From contig JABAKD010000021.1 of the NCBI GenBank assembly GCA_012845835.1, forward strand, positions 7,073,506-7,137,505: a stretch of DNA of 64,000 nt. The letters are read 5' to 3'. The first letter of the stretch is position 1; the number at the start of each line of letters is the position of its first letter. The notes under the pieces were generated by a model, which was given only the letters and a program-made list of their open reading frames with translations, searched no databases and was not told the DNA's origin. This document shows, one piece after another, positions 1 to 12,400 of this stretch. Source of the stretch: Undaria pinnatifida. Taxonomy: Eukaryota; Sar; Phaeophyceae; Laminariales; Alariaceae. The position numbers and the translations under genes are program-made.

Positions 1-389
1 CGCCGAGTAACTTACAATTTAGTGTTCGATCTTCATGCACATTCCTCCGGTTATTTCAGTAGTGTTGGCTAACTGTGGACGCGTATTCTTGGTGCTCGCT
101 ATAGCCGGACCGAGTTGCCCCGATACCGCATCTTTCCTTACCTTGTATTTTTACACATTCTCCTATGAAAACCTCGTTTTTCTAAGTAAGTGCGTTATCG
201 ACCTGCTTCGGTCGCGTTCAATGAATAGTTCGTTGCCCGAACAAAACGCTCAGCTTGATTACATCTGGACCGTTGATCTCTCGTACTTGACAGTTGCCAT
301 ATGTGCTCGAGGATTTTGCGCCTGATGTATTGTCACATTCACTAATCCCAGCCGATCCTGGCCCCGTCTTGTTGTTCTTGTTGGTTTAG

Positions 390-497
390 GGCTTTGATTG
401 CTCCAAGCCGGGGGCAACGCTTGAGAACCTGCCCATCCGCGCGGGATACTGGCGGGCTGCGACTTATCTGACCCTTTCCCGCGCATGCTACAATCAG
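390..497 (+). CDS. Gene A exon 1 (first visible): Cys/Trp ectodomain motif
   Basis: Bounded by tttag acceptor and CAG|gtgtgg donor; phase 0 to 0, 36 codons. It encodes a C-S-K-P-G-A-T-L-E segment followed by LPIRAGYWRAAT and ends RACYNQ. The gene B counterpart (52793-52686) has the same length and reads CSEPGATLE...GYWRAAT...ACYNK. The 'TLExLP...GYWR' motif is one I recognise from the stramenopile family, where it precedes a Cys-rich ephrin-receptor-like segment. The exon that would precede it (B: 54123-53760) lies left of the window edge. Confidence 0.8.
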
Positions 498-3400
498 GTG
501 TGGCCTTGATGGAGTGACTTTTTATCGCGCATGGAGCAGTAGGCTGCAGGCGTCGTAGAGGTATAGATATGTCCCTTACGCCCACAACCGGGCTGTACAG
601 ATGGAACGTGAGTTTCACTGCAAACATTGCTTCAAAGTGCCATTTGCGTCGTGGACTCCGCGTCGACTAGTGCGACCTTCACTTTTGTTGGGATTTATAT
701 AACAAGGCCATGTATCCAAGTGGGTGCTACGATCTGGGACGTTGAAATAGAGATACGTTACATGACCGTTTACCTCAGGGCGTTGCCCAAACGCTGCTAC
801 CTGGATGAAAAACGCCACGAATCCAGCGTCTTGTGTTGTTTTTTTTGGACACGATTTTGTATCCCCACCGGCGATCTGGTAGTGACGCGGCCCATGCCAT
901 ACGACACCGTTGTCTTCAAATACTAAACGTCTTTAGGTCCGTGAGGCAACCCCCGAGTGAGCGACTCTGGGTCATGTTATGCTACTCTCAATCATTGATC
1001 GAGTGATCTACGCGCAGCACAACTGTTTCGCATGCAGTTTGTTAGAAAATAACCAAAGGGGAAGAGCGTTTTGTTGTAATATAAACCACATTATGGTTTG
1101 TCTCTCTCGGGTGCCAGTGTGTAAACGTGGTATTCGCCAAAAACCGCAGCACAAAGGAGAAGACGTGCCAAACGCTACGCAGATGGGATAGAGAATGATG
1201 CGCCAGCCATTGAAAACCTCACTAGTTGGGATTGGAATAAGAATGCCACCGGTTGAGGCCGCCGGCGTTGAACAATCTGGGACGTTAAATATTGAGCTAG
1301 ACCTGACACGACCGTTCACCACAGAGCATTGCGAAACAAATTGCTTTCCTTTTCCCCATCCCCTTCACGCGCTAACCATAAGCCCTTTCACGGTTTCTTT
1401 GTCGACTTTGATCGTACCGCATTCCTCCTTGTGTTATTTTCTTGCCACTGCGCAATATCTGAACTCCGATTTTAGTACGCTTAATCCCCTATTATTGTGA
1501 TCTCCATGCCACATTTCTTCTCTTCTTTGTACCGAACATGGATTTGGATTTCATGTACTCGGGTTCACATACCCAACGATCTGGTGCAATAGGATGCGTG
1601 TGGGGGAGGATCGAACGTCGCAACGGCGAACGACTACTGCAACGACGGCTACGAAGGGGTTGGTGAGCCATCGGGTAGATATATTGTTGGTTCGTGTTGC
1701 TTAGGTCCTACGTCCAAAACCTCTTATCGCAGTGTTGTGGTGCTTGTGTGGCAAGAACATACGGAAAACATGTTATTTTACATGCCCAACGGTGTACAGC
1801 CTCCACATCCCTGTACCTGTGACAAACCAGTAAGAAAGGTAGGGGTTGTACTTTAAGAGTCAAACGTTTCTGACCGGTTGAGCTCCTCAATGGTTAAAAC
1901 TATATGTTATGATGATAAATTTACGAGTATATTTGATTTAAGCTAGCGCATAGAAATGTTGGTTGGTGTGCGCGAGCGAACGCCTTCGAGGTCACGTTTC
2001 GGGTGATGATGGATGTTGTTGAGCTGCAGGTTTTAGGAGTTCAGAAACATGACTAGCGTGGGATAACTCCGGCATCTGTTTTCGCTGTTTGTCGACCGTG
2101 TATCGAGGACGCCAAGACCAGGCGACGGCAGCCCCAGACCGGCGGTTACCTGCGCAACGCCTCGTTGTCACCAACCAGTCAATTTCTTGTCATGTGGATG
2201 ATGTTTCGGACTACGGTAGGTCTAGTGACTGGCGTATTGCCACGTTCAGGGTGTTACTACATTTTCCGACAGTCATAAGTTGATGACCCCTTTTACCACA
2301 CCCAGCAATGGAGATTCCTCACAGAAAGTGCCGAAACCTCACTCCAGCGAATAGCCCATGGCCAACGGTAGGTATATAACAGGTTACATTAATAAAGACA
2401 GTTGGTGTTCGGGCAACACTGGATAATTCGATTTTTTGACCGGCGTGTCTGGACGGTCTATGTGTTTGTATTGTTTTACTGTTTTTACCATTGGACGTAT
2501 GTAGTGTATTGCTCTTAACCCTGGAAAATCAATGTGGTAACTGCCACTTCATCAATTTGCTGTTGATACTCACCCTGATAACATCTGTAGTAGAAGCAAC
2601 ATGCATTCACCCAGCAGGGTAATACATCTGTGAGAACGAGCGGCCGGTGTATCACGCAGCTTGATAACAATGAGCTTCGACCCAAATTTTGCCGAACTCG
2701 CAGCTGACGTGTTTACACGAAATTTCAAAATGTGCGCGCCCCCGTCGTAGCTCGTGCGGTTTATGCTGTAATTATGTCGTTACCGTTTCTTGCACCGACA
2801 TTGTTGGCGGTGGTCCTGGAAGGGTCGACAAACCTTCGCTGCGCTGTCTCGTATGAATGGCTTAGGCCCAAACGGCGGCAACACCACGTATATTAGCGCT
2901 TAATTTGTATCACATCAAATGGTTAGCAACCGGTTTTCTGGCGGCTAAACATTTGTAAGGTACAGTTGCCACGCATATGGCCGTTAACGAATAAGCATGG
3001 AGCGCTGTCAATTCTGCCATATATGCGTATGGCGAAGAACAATTCGTTGGCACGGCAAGTTGCATGGATAATGCCAGGGTGCTGCTCACGATTCAGTTGG
3101 TATACAGTAGAACAAGCAGCGCAGTACGCTCGAAACAAACCCCAGCCTAACTTGTTTTTTGCGGGTTGAACTCCCTCTTCTCAATAACGTCTCTCTCCGG
3201 GACAACACATTCTCCCCAACTTAGCCCTGAGGCGTTGCGTATCCCGACACGTCCGACCCTCACTCCTTGCATTTATGTGCATCCCAACCGTCGCTGTATT
3301 CATGTAAAGTATTGCCCCGGGCATGTTCCAATCGATTTACTCCTCATCTCACTGCCCCGCCCCCTCGCGCACGCCACGTTGATAGTGTGTTCGATTTGCT

Positions 3401-6400
3401 CCTCAGGCTACGGTAGGGGAGCTGCGAACCAGTGCCATGTTTGTTCCGATAGCTTCAAAGGGGGCATCATATTCGTATTGTCCGTGGCGGTGCTGCTGGT
3501 GCTCGGCGTAGTTGCACTGCTGGCGGTGTATCTGGTGAGTTCTTGATGTTGCGAGGTTGCTGTTTTTTGCTTGATCCATGATTTTGGCACTGACCTATCT
3601 AGGGCTTGCGTTGCATCTCATTGCCCGTCGTGACAGCCTTTTAAAACACACTCCGTTGGGGGATGTGACCCGGAAGGATTTGAACGATTGTTTGACTTGC
3701 CTAGAGACCACGGTTGCAGAGTCTCCGTCGGACCGTGGAGGTAAACCAACATTGCCGTGGTGCTAAACTCTTCCTCAATTAGCCTCAAGTGCCAAATGCG
3801 CCCCGCTCACTACCTCTATTCAAATCCCGTCGGCAGCGTTAGTCGACACCCCACGCGGACCGTGAGACACAAACGCGATCGAGCACTTGCTTAAATCGAC
3901 AAGAGATCATATGAATTCAGTTCCAGTCAAAGCGCGGGCGTGCACCCAGTACACCCACGACAATGTTGTCCAAAATAGCCCCCGCTTTACTTGCTTCGAG
4001 GAACGAGGCGGTCGGGCGAACGGTCAACGACTCCAAACCCAAACCGGCCGACGCCCGAAGTGGCAGCGAATCAGAATAATTCGCACCACATCTGGTCCAC
4101 TGATGGGCAAACAACGGATTGTTCCCTTTACAACCTAGACCAATTCGACATAAAATCGAAAGCATTTACTAGCAGCGTCGACGGCTACGCCTTAATCCAG
4201 TATCTGCTTTGGCATGACAGCTCACACGTACGGTTACGTGCCAGCTAGATGATAGTACGCATGGTACCCCGGCACTCGTAGGTGGTAGCGTTTAATAGTG
4301 ATGAACATGAAGGTAGAAACGCGCCAAGACTGATGAAGGTGGAAGCACGATAATCTTCTAAAACCAGTTTCCCCAACTATTACGTTGAACGAAATGAGAA
4401 GGACGTGCCCATTGCTGGCAGCGCTGTGGAAAGGAGGACAAGCCTGTGTTTTTTGTAGCTGTTTGTGTAAGGTGGTGAAATATGTTACTTAGATACTAAT
4501 CATGGGTGCCATGTTTGGGCATGAATCAGGGTTAATCTTCGACAGTGCTCTGCAACAGAAATCCACCCGAGGCTACCCCACTCTTAGCCGAAGAAGCTCA
4601 GGGAATGGGGATGACCCCTTGGAAGATTTTCACTTCACCCATGATTTGAGCATCGAAGAGTCGCCGTCGTAATCATTTAGTCTATTCTTGCATCATACTT
4701 TTTCAAATATCTAGCTGTTTCCCGTTGGAGAATCAATGCAAGTTTGGGTACTTTCGTCTACGCAAAAACCAGCAAAAATACACCGCATAGAGTGCTGGCT
4801 CGTCTGCGCCCGTCAAATATCATCGACTTTCATTTGATCGCTGTGAACCAAGTGTGGTGCAGAGCGCCTAGCGTGATCCCCACGTCAATATCCTACGATG
4901 CTGGCGAAGACTTCGTCGAACGAAATTGTGTCGAGCGCGCCTAATTTCGCCGCATTGATTCATTGTGTTTTATGTGGCTTTCGCAGGGGTACTTTGTCCC
5001 AGCATACCACCGCTGATCCAAACGTTTCGGAAACGTTTAAGAAGCCAGAAAACGAGCACATACGCCGGTCGTGTGTGATATTTGAAAAAATATACGCCAT
5101 TCAGACTAATTCTACGATTCTCGCCCCCCAATACCAGAGATTTTCTTTGACGAACATTTTATGGCCGCTCGACACGAGGAAGGATGCTACGAAAAATACT
5201 ATCTTCACATATTTTCTGTTTTGCAAAGGACGGTCAAACGATGACGTCTGGGGGGCAAGGGGCACCGTATTCCAGGTGATAATGCCCGGAGCGTTTTTCA
5301 AAACCGTCGATTTCGTTAAAACAACTTGTGGGGGCTACCGTACAACGATTCTTCAGCATGATCATGTTTCTGTTCGCATTTTCCTGACCAATAAACTGTA
5401 CACGGTTCGGCACGTATTTTCCCCCAACGTCGATCAGGTTGGCGGCAAAGGCGCCGTATCATCGACAGTGGCCAACACTAAACAGTCGGTTGTCAATCTG
5501 CAACGACGCAGTGTTTCGATCTTGTCCCGCTCGGACCCTGGCGGTGTTACTGACTTCACTCAGAGTCAAGCCGGGTCGAGAGGTCTATCCGCCTCCAGGC
5601 TTGATCGATCACGGCGCGTCGGACAAAAACAGGCAGCGCACGGCGATGACGGCAGCGTTGACAAGAACAACAACAACAACGACGTAATTATCAAAACAAA
5701 TTTCAGTAACAGTGGCGTTCCTTCGGCACAAAAGATTCCGCATAGAGGGGGGGCGGCACTAGCCCGAGGAAGTCACTCTATGGACGCCTCCGTTGTACCG
5801 GCATTGGGAGACCAAACCCCACACCCGACCAGCGACAGTGATGCCGGTCGCGTGCTCGTTAGTTCCGGTGTGAAGTGCGACACCGCGTTCGATCCAGTCG
5901 TCAGCCGAGCGTATGGCGAAACATCGGCGGGTGAAGACGGCAAAGAAGAGCGGAATGACCCATACCCAACGAAGGAGTCTACTGGTGACGTGCAAGGACA
6001 CGAAAGAAAAACAACGGCCGGGAGGATCGGAGTATTCCTGACTGCGTTGCCGCTGTCTAAGCTCAAGATTGTCATAGGCAAGCTGTGCTTAAGAACCGAG
6101 TGGTCGATCTACGGTTATTTCAAACCTGACTTTTTTCGAACACAATTTTTGAGTAGTTGTGTTCCCAAAATGGGGGGTGGACTTTAAAAGGTGTTTCAAA
6201 GATATTACTGCTGTACTTGATAAACGTCGAACACGCCTACGTCATAGGTTAATGCTTTATATGTTTCCCTCGCTTTTGTTGTTTTCATGTTCCCTCTCTC
6301 ATATATATTGTTTCGGACCAACCCATGCCCTGCGTCCACAGCGAATACTGCTACGAGACGCGCACCTGGGATATGTGAAAGTATGAACATCTCATAGTCG

Positions 6401-9400
6401 AGTGAGCATCGGATCTCGTCATTGCGGTCAGTGTTGACTCGTCCGTGAATCGGTTTGAAGCTAATCGGAGGAAACGAAAACACATCGGGGTTTGCGGGTG
6501 GATGTGTGCAACAACTTATGGAAACTTTGTAGTTGGCTTTCGGCATCGGGGTAACCCCTCGCCCCGCAACGCCCGGCAGATTTGTTTGCTTAGGTCGCCT
6601 CTCCTCATACGTTCAAAAGCATTGGCTAGCTCGTCCTGTTTTAGTCTCTCATATTCTTCACCTTATTAAGCATGCCGATGAAATAAATACTCACTAACAC
6701 CTGCCCTTTTCACTCCATGATGTACCTCTTTCTCGCGGCTGACGCCCTCGTGCACTCTCTGTCTTGCCGCGGCACGAACCTATATGGCGTCGGCGGGTAT
6801 CAACCTACAACTTTCACCGCATGCGCTGAGGACAGTGGTCTGGCAAATTTCGGCCGCGGTAAGTCCCGAAAGTGAGCGGACAGATATATCGCATAGGCGT
6901 GAAACAAAAGCGCCCACGAGATGCTTGGGCTCAAATTGAGATGGCGTTTCTTAAGAGACCGCGCCTTCCCGTCCCAGCTCCGTTTCCCCCCCGCGGGCTT
7001 CGCGATTGTTCGAGGTTGTGGCTGAAATAACACGGCGCTGGTGCTCTTCGCGTTTCCTTTGATGTATGAATTTTTGTCGACGCGAATAACGTAGCGTTTA
7101 CGCAGACTTACTAGAAGGATATTTCCATCATCGGCATGTAATCCGTGCGAATTGTTCAACGTTACGTCCACCTCTCTCTTCCCCCTCGCCCCACCTCCCC
7201 ACATTCCCACGCGGTGTACGTCTTTTCCCGCTGGATTGGGTCGTGTATTGTTGGTCAACACCTAAACCGGAAATGACGACGGCGATCTTCGACCTCTTGG
7301 TGTCGTGTGTACAGTTCGCTAACGTCACCAACGTGGGGTTTCCGCCAATTTACGAGAAGTTCCTATCTATTATCGGAATATTCTCCCTGGACCTGGGCTG
7401 GCTTCTGTCAGCGACGTGCGTGGCCGCGGGAGTCGGGTTTTACGAGAAATTACTGTGAGTGTGGTTGTTTGTTGATACGTTTTCTACTGCGAGCGTTAGT
7501 GACCGCTTAGCGGTTTGCGGATGGACTACGATATGAACGACTAGCATTATGAACGGCTAGCATTGTGGTTCCCTGGTTCATGCCTAGGAGTTGAATGTTT
7601 GACTAGCAGCATGGGTATGCGTCTCCCGCCTCGCAGTGGGGTTTCTTCTAGTGTATGCATAATATACGGTTTACAGCTTGCATTGACAGGCACAACAAGA
7701 GGTAAAGGCGCAGAAGAGCAAGGCATGAAGTACTTTGCTCTCGGTGTGGACTTGGTTTGGTTTTAAACCTTCAAACACATAGGACCCAGGGAAACCAATC
7801 GATGTGGTGCTGTGCCTCTAAAAAAATTGTGGCTTTTCTTGCAAAGGCTGGCTTCCGTTGTCCGTTGTTGACCCATCCATACTACAGTACATAAACACCA
7901 TCTAATCATTTGGGCCGAAGCAGTACACTATCAGACGCATATTTTTCTTCGTGGTTCAACAGCACCAACCGTCCCGCCGTTACCCCGTTTTCCATGATCA
8001 TGGCTGATACCTACGCTCGAAAATGAAATCCGCTCGTCGCACAGGATGGTGACCATCGCGCCTTTCATCCTTCTAGGCATTTTGGGAGTCACCTTTTACT
8101 TGGGGTCGAGGCCGGAAACACCGCGTGTCCAAACTCTCGACGACCTGAGCACCAGATCACGCACTGGAGGGATCCGCGGGCTCCGTGTCAGCTCAACCAC
8201 AGCTGAAGCTACATCTGCACCAACAACCAGCGGTAAGGCTGACGCACGGTCCAGTAATATGCGAATCCAAGGGCAAGCGCCGGTGTCAGACCCTCATGAG
8301 TCTCCCGCTCAGCGGTCCGAGCTCACATCACCCGTTCAAACCACGTGGGTACTACATTTAAGTGGGGCAGCGACCGGGTCAACACAATCGTCGGCACCGA
8401 TGGGTCGTGCGAAACCAGCCGTCGCTACTTCTCAACGCTCTCTACCAAGCGTCTGGAAGGCTGGGCCAGGAGACAAGACGTACCCTGAACAGGTGAATGT
8501 CGGCAGAAGCATGGATTGTGGCCGAGGTGAACACGGAATATCTTCGTTAGCTCGGGCTTCCATCTCTGTCTTCTGAAAACCTGGCACACGCCGCCTAGAT
8601 TTTGAATAGTGGCGACATTGGGGTGGAATATGTTTTAGTTTTTCTCGCGCGCGGGGAAAACTGTTCCAGACCCACCCTCCTTTATTATGTACGTGTTGTT
8701 GTCTGACAATACTCAACTTGTTGGCACATCAACAAATATATTAAATTGGCGCTATGCGCATGCCGATGCCGGCTTGGAACACGATCGGCCCACCTGTTCG
8801 TATCATCACTGCTCACGGTTTCCCTTTTTTTGTATACGTGGGTGTGGTTGTTTGTTCATGTTGTTGTCCGCACGAGCAGAACCGGTTGTGGGAGCTGTTT
8901 GCCCGCCACACCACCATGACCTTAATCATCCTGTACCTCGTCTACAGCCAGGTTTCCACAGTGGTAAGTGCTACTCCAACACGGCATCCTCCTGGGGATG
9001 CACGAAGGGGGTTTCGACGATATATATTATCATTATCCAATTGAAAATGCCAGGGCTTTTCTTATGTTGCTGTACAGTTCCTGGTATCAGCTTAATGATA
9101 GTCGACGCGATTTTATTGTTTGCTGCACAGTATTTGCCGAACAAAAACGTGGTTCAACAAGGACATTGATAAGGCCAATTCTTCAAACAGACCCGAATCC
9201 TCGCCTTTACCATTGCCTGAACATGTCGGGTTACCATCTCAGGTATAGACTATGCAGTACAATTGTGAGTCGCGGTCGGTGTTTCGAGTATATCGTACGA
9301 CTCAACTATAATCCAAATCACATTATCATTGGTCGAGTTTTAGGGTTTGTTCATAACCGTCGATTATCGAATTGAGTGACAAAAGAACCCGCCACCCGTC

Positions 9401-12400
9401 GAGATTGGTTGAAACGTTAAGTGTTGGCTGGGAGTCGGTACAGATATTCGTACAGGAGCTTACAGTAATGGCCTACCACGGTATTTGTGAAGAGGAAGTC
9501 GTGTTTGTTGGGGCCATATCTCATGTCTGCCGTCACTCGATTCAAGATATAGTACGATAGGCACACGGATTTCATCCATACGTTTGCCGAACTCTATTAT
9601 CGATCGCCGAGGGGTACCTCCTCGCCCCTACTCGGGGAATCAGAGGGCGAGGCGCGCACGGCGCGAGTTGTCTGTCGGGGAAAATCCCCAGGCCCGCCGA
9701 ATCGGTTCAGCAAGTTCGGCGACTAATATATCATTATTCTCTTGAATAGAGTGGTTATTGATTTACGATACAGAAATCAGTAACCTGATTCGCAGGAGAG
9801 AAGAACACCCCGGCATATCAATAGCGTTCAGCAGCAAGCAGCGTGGAAGCAACACACAACATAACAAATGCACCAATATGACATCAATTTCCACTTCTCC
9901 GACAAAGGCCACAGCCATTGCCTGCTTCATGTACTGCTTTACAGCTGTAGTAGCACATGGTGGTTGGTGCATTTAGGGGGTGGACGGCGTGACTCTGTGA
10001 ATGGGTGAGTGATTGAGTGGGTGGGTAGGTGGGGGTCGTTTCGTACATGGGCGAGTGCTGCTGCCCCTTCTCCTGATGCTACCTTGAGGTCACTGTTGTG
10101 TGATGGCTGATCCGCCCCACAAAGGGCAGCGGAGGGAGGCTGCTGGAAGGAATTTTCCGAGCAGTAACATGCCAAATGTTTACCGGTGTTGGGGATCGAC
10201 TTCGACCTCCAGATGATGGGTACTTCGCTCCCTGTTCCTTTGCAAATAAAGAGAACGAGACATCGATTGTGGGCTTTCACTGGGGGGATGCCACAGCTCT
10301 GGTTGTCTGTATGTACCAGGTTCCCTGTACTGTATATTGTTTTCACCGTGGTATGCTTTGTCACCACCGCGTGTAGATCATGCGTAATCCCGAACAAGGT
10401 TACGACCCTGTACCACCAGTTTCAGAAGCATTCCACATCTCTGGACAAGAAACGCATCGTGCATGGTACCCCAGGTAGCACCTATCGATGATGGTGGGCG
10501 TGCAGTTTGGGCTAGACCGCCTTCTATGTTTGAAGTGTTTATAGGAATACGTTGTCAGACACGCCTTCGACGACGGCGGACTTGCAGATAGCTTTCGACT
10601 GCCAGCGAAGATTGTTGATAGGTAATTTTTGGGAATGTGTCTAATTTCGGCGCACGCCACCCTGGGCTTCTGCCGTTAATACATGATATTGATTAGGTAT
10701 TTCTGATATATGAATTTCGAATTTACTGACGCACGCATCCATGTCTCAGCAGGGGTCTCCACCATAACCAGAAGCTATGCCTTCTGCTAAAAGCGACATG
10801 CCCCCCTCGCCTCTTCTAGCGCCCCAGCCAGTCTGCGACAAAGGCGGCGATCTCCTAGTTCGATACTGCCACACATGCTACTGCCTCCTTGGATAATTTG
10901 TTAAACTCGCAATCGACTCTCAGAGAGGGTTACCAGAACCAGAGGCTGCCTATGCTGCTTGCCTAGGAGAGCGGTTTTCCACACATCTTCCGAGTTAGGC
11001 ACATCCCCTATCACTGTACCGGGTCTCGGATGTCATCGGCCATTTACCCTTTCGATACCGTCACAAATTCTACTATCCCCTTAGCGAAGCCCGCCGAATT
11101 GGATGTTGTATCTCTTTGAATGTGAGGATGGTGTTTGGAACAAGAGGCACACATTGCTTGTCAGATAGTCAGTGGACTAAGGATATATATATTCAATCGA
11201 AACATCGCTCCGATTCTCAGGTCTGCCTTGGATTACAGTGACGCAGAGAGGATGCGTGCTGTACCCCGTGATGGAGGAAAGGTTTAGAAGAACCCCGTGT
11301 ATGCCGTGTGCCCGTAGGCGTGTAGGTGTTAACGCTTTTGTGGCAATGCTGTTTTGTTTCCCCCGCAGGTTTTCCAGACGTTCGCGTGCGATCATTACCC
11401 AGAGATCAGCGAACGCCCCCTTCGGGCTGACAGCCGCATAGAATGCAGCACGGGCAAACACACGGCGTACATGGTGTACGCCGGCATCATGGCCTGCCTC
11501 TGTGAGTCATGAAGCACGATGTTGCACCGTGTCAGGTACTGATGAAAGTAGCAACCATGGGTGCTGCCACAGTGTGAACGTTTCACTCGGGCAAGGGTGA
11601 GTCCAACACTATGTTCAAAATATCCTTGAAGGTATTGATTACTCCACTAAAAAGGTAAGCTTGGACTGTTCATTATATGCCTTTACCGTACATATCTGTG
11701 TCGTACAATAATGAGTGTTTTTTGTTGATTTGTTTCTTGAATGGCGGCGCTCCTCGACCCAAACCGATCCGAATGTTCATCGTTTTTTGTTGGAATAAGA
11801 ATATATTCAACCTGAGGCATGGAATTGCCCATCTGGTTAATTGTATTTTTCCCTTGAAACCAGCTTGTTGTGTGGGTAATACAGGTCTCTTCAAGTGAGG
11901 AGCTTCATCAAGGACAAGGGTCAACCTCTGCCGTAGCACGCCTCTACATCGGAGTTGTTCTCGGTAGCACCCCCAACTTTTCTTTAACGAAATCGGAGGT
12001 TTTGGTACCAGCTCCCGGCCGTATCTGCTTACCTTCTGTGCCCCATATCCGCCCCGACGTCATCGTTGGATAGTCCTTCGCAAAAAAACAATTACGAAGA
12101 CGAAATTTTTCATAACATCCTTCCTCGTGTCGAGCAGCCATGAAACGTTTGTTGAAGAATATCGCTCGTTTTAGGGTGACTGTCGTAAAATCACTCATTG
12201 CAGGTATCCTATACTGCACTGCCCACCGATCATTTTTTCCCGGTGGTGTTGTTGGGTTTTGGTCGGAGCATGTTTTCCACCCCCGTTGGCCTTGGCGTAT
12301 GTTTGAGTGCAATACCTCTCCCTCGCTGCTGTCGCTGGTCATCAAAGCACGTTGTTGCACGCAACAGCCTTCGGCGGCACTGATTTATCTATGGCGTGCT

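Noticed and set aside
1..389. The gene A exon matching 54123-53760
   Set aside because: In gene B it lies 966 bp upstream of the GYWR exon, so in A it should fall left of the window; nothing similar is seen here.
4898..5437. Long open frame upstream of the 5438 exon (part of a 429-codon frame)
   Set aside because: Gene B has no counterpart and a conserved acceptor sits at 5437; it is intron readthrough.
8046..8576. A separate gene starting at the ATG at 8046
   Set aside because: The ATG is an internal Met after a splice acceptor; the paralog shows the same exon in mid-gene.
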